A stretch of 7,139 nucleotides of DNA. Source: an uncultured Ruminococcus sp. (GTDB lineage: Bacteria; Bacillota; Clostridia; Oscillospirales; Acutalibacteraceae). The position numbers were made by a program, and so were the translations under genes. The DNA is taken from the NCBI GenBank assembly GCA_902766305.1, contig CACXDE010000299.1, positions 1-7,139 of the forward strand. The letters run 5' to 3'. Shown piece after piece: positions 5,359 through 7,139 of the stretch (position 1 is the first letter of the stretch; each line of letters starts with the position of its first letter). Under the pieces are notes generated by a model, which saw only the letters and a list, made by a program, of their open reading frames with translations, was not told the DNA's origin and did not search any database.

Positions 5359-7139
5359 TTATTCTCCGAAAGTGATCTGACTGTCATCAGGTTTTTTCGG
5401 AAACTGACCCATATTAGGGAGTGTTTTTCCTCTGTACCGTTCGGGATCAGATATCATTCCCTCATTAAGCACATTTGCAGAAATTACCCTGTGTCCCTTC
5501 TTTTGTTTCATAACGGCAACACCCTGAGTATTCTTTGTCGTTTTTGCATTTATCTCCCCGGCACGGAACACCAATGCCCTGCCCGAAGATGAGATCATAA
5601 CAATATCAGTTTCATCATCCGGAACATAGCAAATTGCTGCAAGAGGTTCTTTCTCACAATATGCGTTTGCAAGCTTTTTGCGGTTTGTCTTTGTCGCATA
5701 TGATGAAAGGGGTACCTTAGCCGCCTTTCCGCTTTCAAATACAAAGAGTACATATCCGCTGTAGTCCTTTGTGGGTATCATATAGACAGCGTTTTCACCC
5801 TCGTCAAATCCAAGCTTTGAAGGTATATATTCGCCTAAAACGCTTGTCTTTGTGTCTGCAAAATCACTGCCCTTTGCTTTGTAAGCCTGCGCCTTGTCAG
5901 AGAAGAATATGATATCCGTACCGCTTGTAGTCTCAAAATGCTCGATTATCTCATCGCCGTCCTTGAGCTTATGTTCGCCGCTCATTCTCAGAGACTGGGG
6001 GGTTATCTTTTTGAAATAGCCTTCCTTTGAGAAGAACATATTTACAGGATAATCAGGAACATCCTCTGTTATTTCCTCATCCTCTATATCCTCGGCATAG
6101 ATTATCATGCTTTTTCTCGGCTGACCGTATTTTTCTGCTATTTCACTCAGCTCACGAATAATAATATTCTTTATCTTCCGGCTGCTGCCAAGTATGGATT
6201 CAAGCTCAGCTATATCCTTTTCAAGCTGTGAAATATCGTCTGTACGTTTCAGAATATATTCACGGTTAAGGTGACGGAGCTTTATTTCTGCAACATATTC
6301 CGCCTGAACCTCGTCTATGTCAAAGCCTTCCATAAGGTTCGGAACGACCATAGCTTCTTCTTCTGTATGACGTATTATCCTTATCGCCTTGTCTATATCA
6401 AGAAGGATTTTTGAAAGCCCCTGCAAAAGATGAAGTCTGTCCTGCTTCTTATGCAGATCAAAATATGTTCTTCTTTTCACACATTCTATACGGAAGGCGC
6501 ACCATTCATTAAGAAGATCCTTTACTCCCAAAACCATTGGCGTACCGCCGATAAGTACATTGAAGTTGCAGGAAAAGCTGTCCTCCAGCGGTGTCATCTT
6601 ATATAGCTTGTTCATAAGCTTGTCGGCGGCAACTCCGCGTTTCAGGTCTATAGTTATTTTAAGACCGTCAATGCCTGTTTCGTCACGGATATCGGATATT
6701 TCCTTTATCTTGCCAGTTTTTACAAGATCAATGACTTTTTCTATTATTGCTTCGCTTGTTGTAGTCTGAGGAATGGACAGGATATCTATACAGTTAGCTG
6801 TTTTGTCGTAGACATACCGTCCTCTCAGCTTTATACTTCCCCTGCCTGTATCATAGACGGTCTGCATGACATTTTTATCATATATTATCTGTGCGCCGCC
6901 TGTAAAATCAGGTGCGATAAGTGTTGACATAATATCATGATCCGGATTTCTCAGCAATTCTATAGTTGTACGGCACACCTCTGAAAGATTGAATGAACAG
7001 ATAGAGCTTGCCATACCTACAGCTATACCGGTATTTGCATTTACAAGCACTGACGGAAAAGCCGCCGGCAAAAGCGCCGGTTCCTTCATTGTATTGTCAT
7101 AGTTATCCACAAAGTCAACTGTATCCTTATCTATATCAC
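5359..7139 (-). CDS. parC: Type IIA DNA topoisomerase subunit A, ParC/GyrA-like (partial, 5' end outside window)
   Basis: The C-terminal 592 residues of the DNA-cleaving subunit of topoisomerase IV or gyrase, which pairs with a ParE/GyrB-type ATPase to pass one duplex through another. The frame is open to the window edge and begins DIDKDTVDFVDNYDNTMKEP, a well-known GyrA/ParC segment about 25 residues after the catalytic Tyr, so that Tyr is just outside. The GTG at 7108-7110 is an internal Val codon, not a start. Next come GIAVGMAS, the tower domain (IDGLKITIDLKRGV) and the coiled-coil gate arm (LRHLNREYILKRTDDISQLEKDIAELESIL). From about 6090 down, a propeller-like C-terminal domain of about 244 residues contains NTQGVAVMKQKKG but no GyrA box (QRRGGRG type). 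That favours ParC over true GyrA, though the paralogue is not certain. No clear terminator follows. Confidence 0.88.
   Translation of the reverse strand, partial: DIDKDTVDFVDNYDNTMKEPALLPAAFPSVLVNANTGIAVGMASSICSFNLSEVCRTTIELLRNPDHDIMSTLIAPDFTGGAQIIYDKNVMQTVYDTGRGSIKLRGRYVYDKTANCIDILSIPQTTTSEAIIEKVIDLVKTGKIKEISDIRDETGIDGLKITIDLKRGVAADKLMNKLYKMTPLEDSFSCNFNVLIGGTPMVLGVKDLLNEWCAFRIECVKRRTYFDLHKKQDRLHLLQGLSKILLDIDKAIRIIRHTEEEAMVVPNLMEGFDIDEVQAEYVAEIKLRHLNREYILKRTDDISQLEKDIAELESILGSSRKIKNIIIRELSEIAEKYGQPRKSMIIYAEDIEDEEITEDVPDYPVNMFFSKEGYFKKITPQSLRMSGEHKLKDGDEIIEHFETTSGTDIIFFSDKAQAYKAKGSDFADTKTSVLGEYIPSKLGFDEGENAVYMIPTKDYSGYVLFVFESGKAAKVPLSSYATKTNRKKLANAYCEKEPLAAICYVPDDETDIVMISSSGRALVFRAGEINAKTTKNTQGVAVMKQKKGHRVISANVLNEGMISDPERYRGKTLPNMGQFPKKPDDSQITFGE

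Overview
The window looks like chromosomal DNA from an anaerobic, moderately low-GC Firmicute of the class Clostridia. A gut Ruminococcaceae/Oscillospiraceae relative is my best guess. The reasons are the [FeFe]-hydrogenase maturation genes hydG and hydF, Gram-positive-style ribosome binding sites (AGGAG, GGAGG), and a second GyrA-like topoisomerase subunit. The genus assignment is inference.

Layout. Positions 1-1496 (+) hold the 3' end of hydG and complete hydF, 12 bp apart. Together with HydE, which is not in the window, they build the H-cluster of [FeFe] hydrogenase. A beta-class carbonic anhydrase on the minus strand (1489-2061) converges on hydF, and the two coding regions overlap by 8 bp. 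An AT-rich gap (2062-2300) follows. Next come four minus-strand genes, read from right to left: the C-terminal 592 residues of a type IIA topoisomerase A subunit (ParC/GyrA-like, 5359-7139, cut by the window edge), secG (4388-4990), cca (2957-4312) and a HAD phosphatase/phosphomutase (2301-2960). cca and the HAD gene overlap by ATGA and are probably translationally coupled. secG has its own good promoter and ends in an intrinsic terminator.

Functionally this is mostly housekeeping DNA: hydrogen metabolism, CO2/bicarbonate exchange, protein export, tRNA 3'-end maturation and chromosome topology. I see no CRISPR array, no RNA gene and no complete mobile element. I also see no obvious new multi-gene system.

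The points most worth a second look are: (1) SecG has a long Ser/Ala/Glu tail of about 115 residues built from 13-residue tandem repeats. (2) The secG terminator sits directly against the cca ribosome binding site, leaving no room for a cca promoter between them. (3) The 353-bp gap at 5006-5358 holds two perfect short hairpins and two palindrome-containing repeats exactly 40 bp apart, whose palindromes differ by compensating changes.
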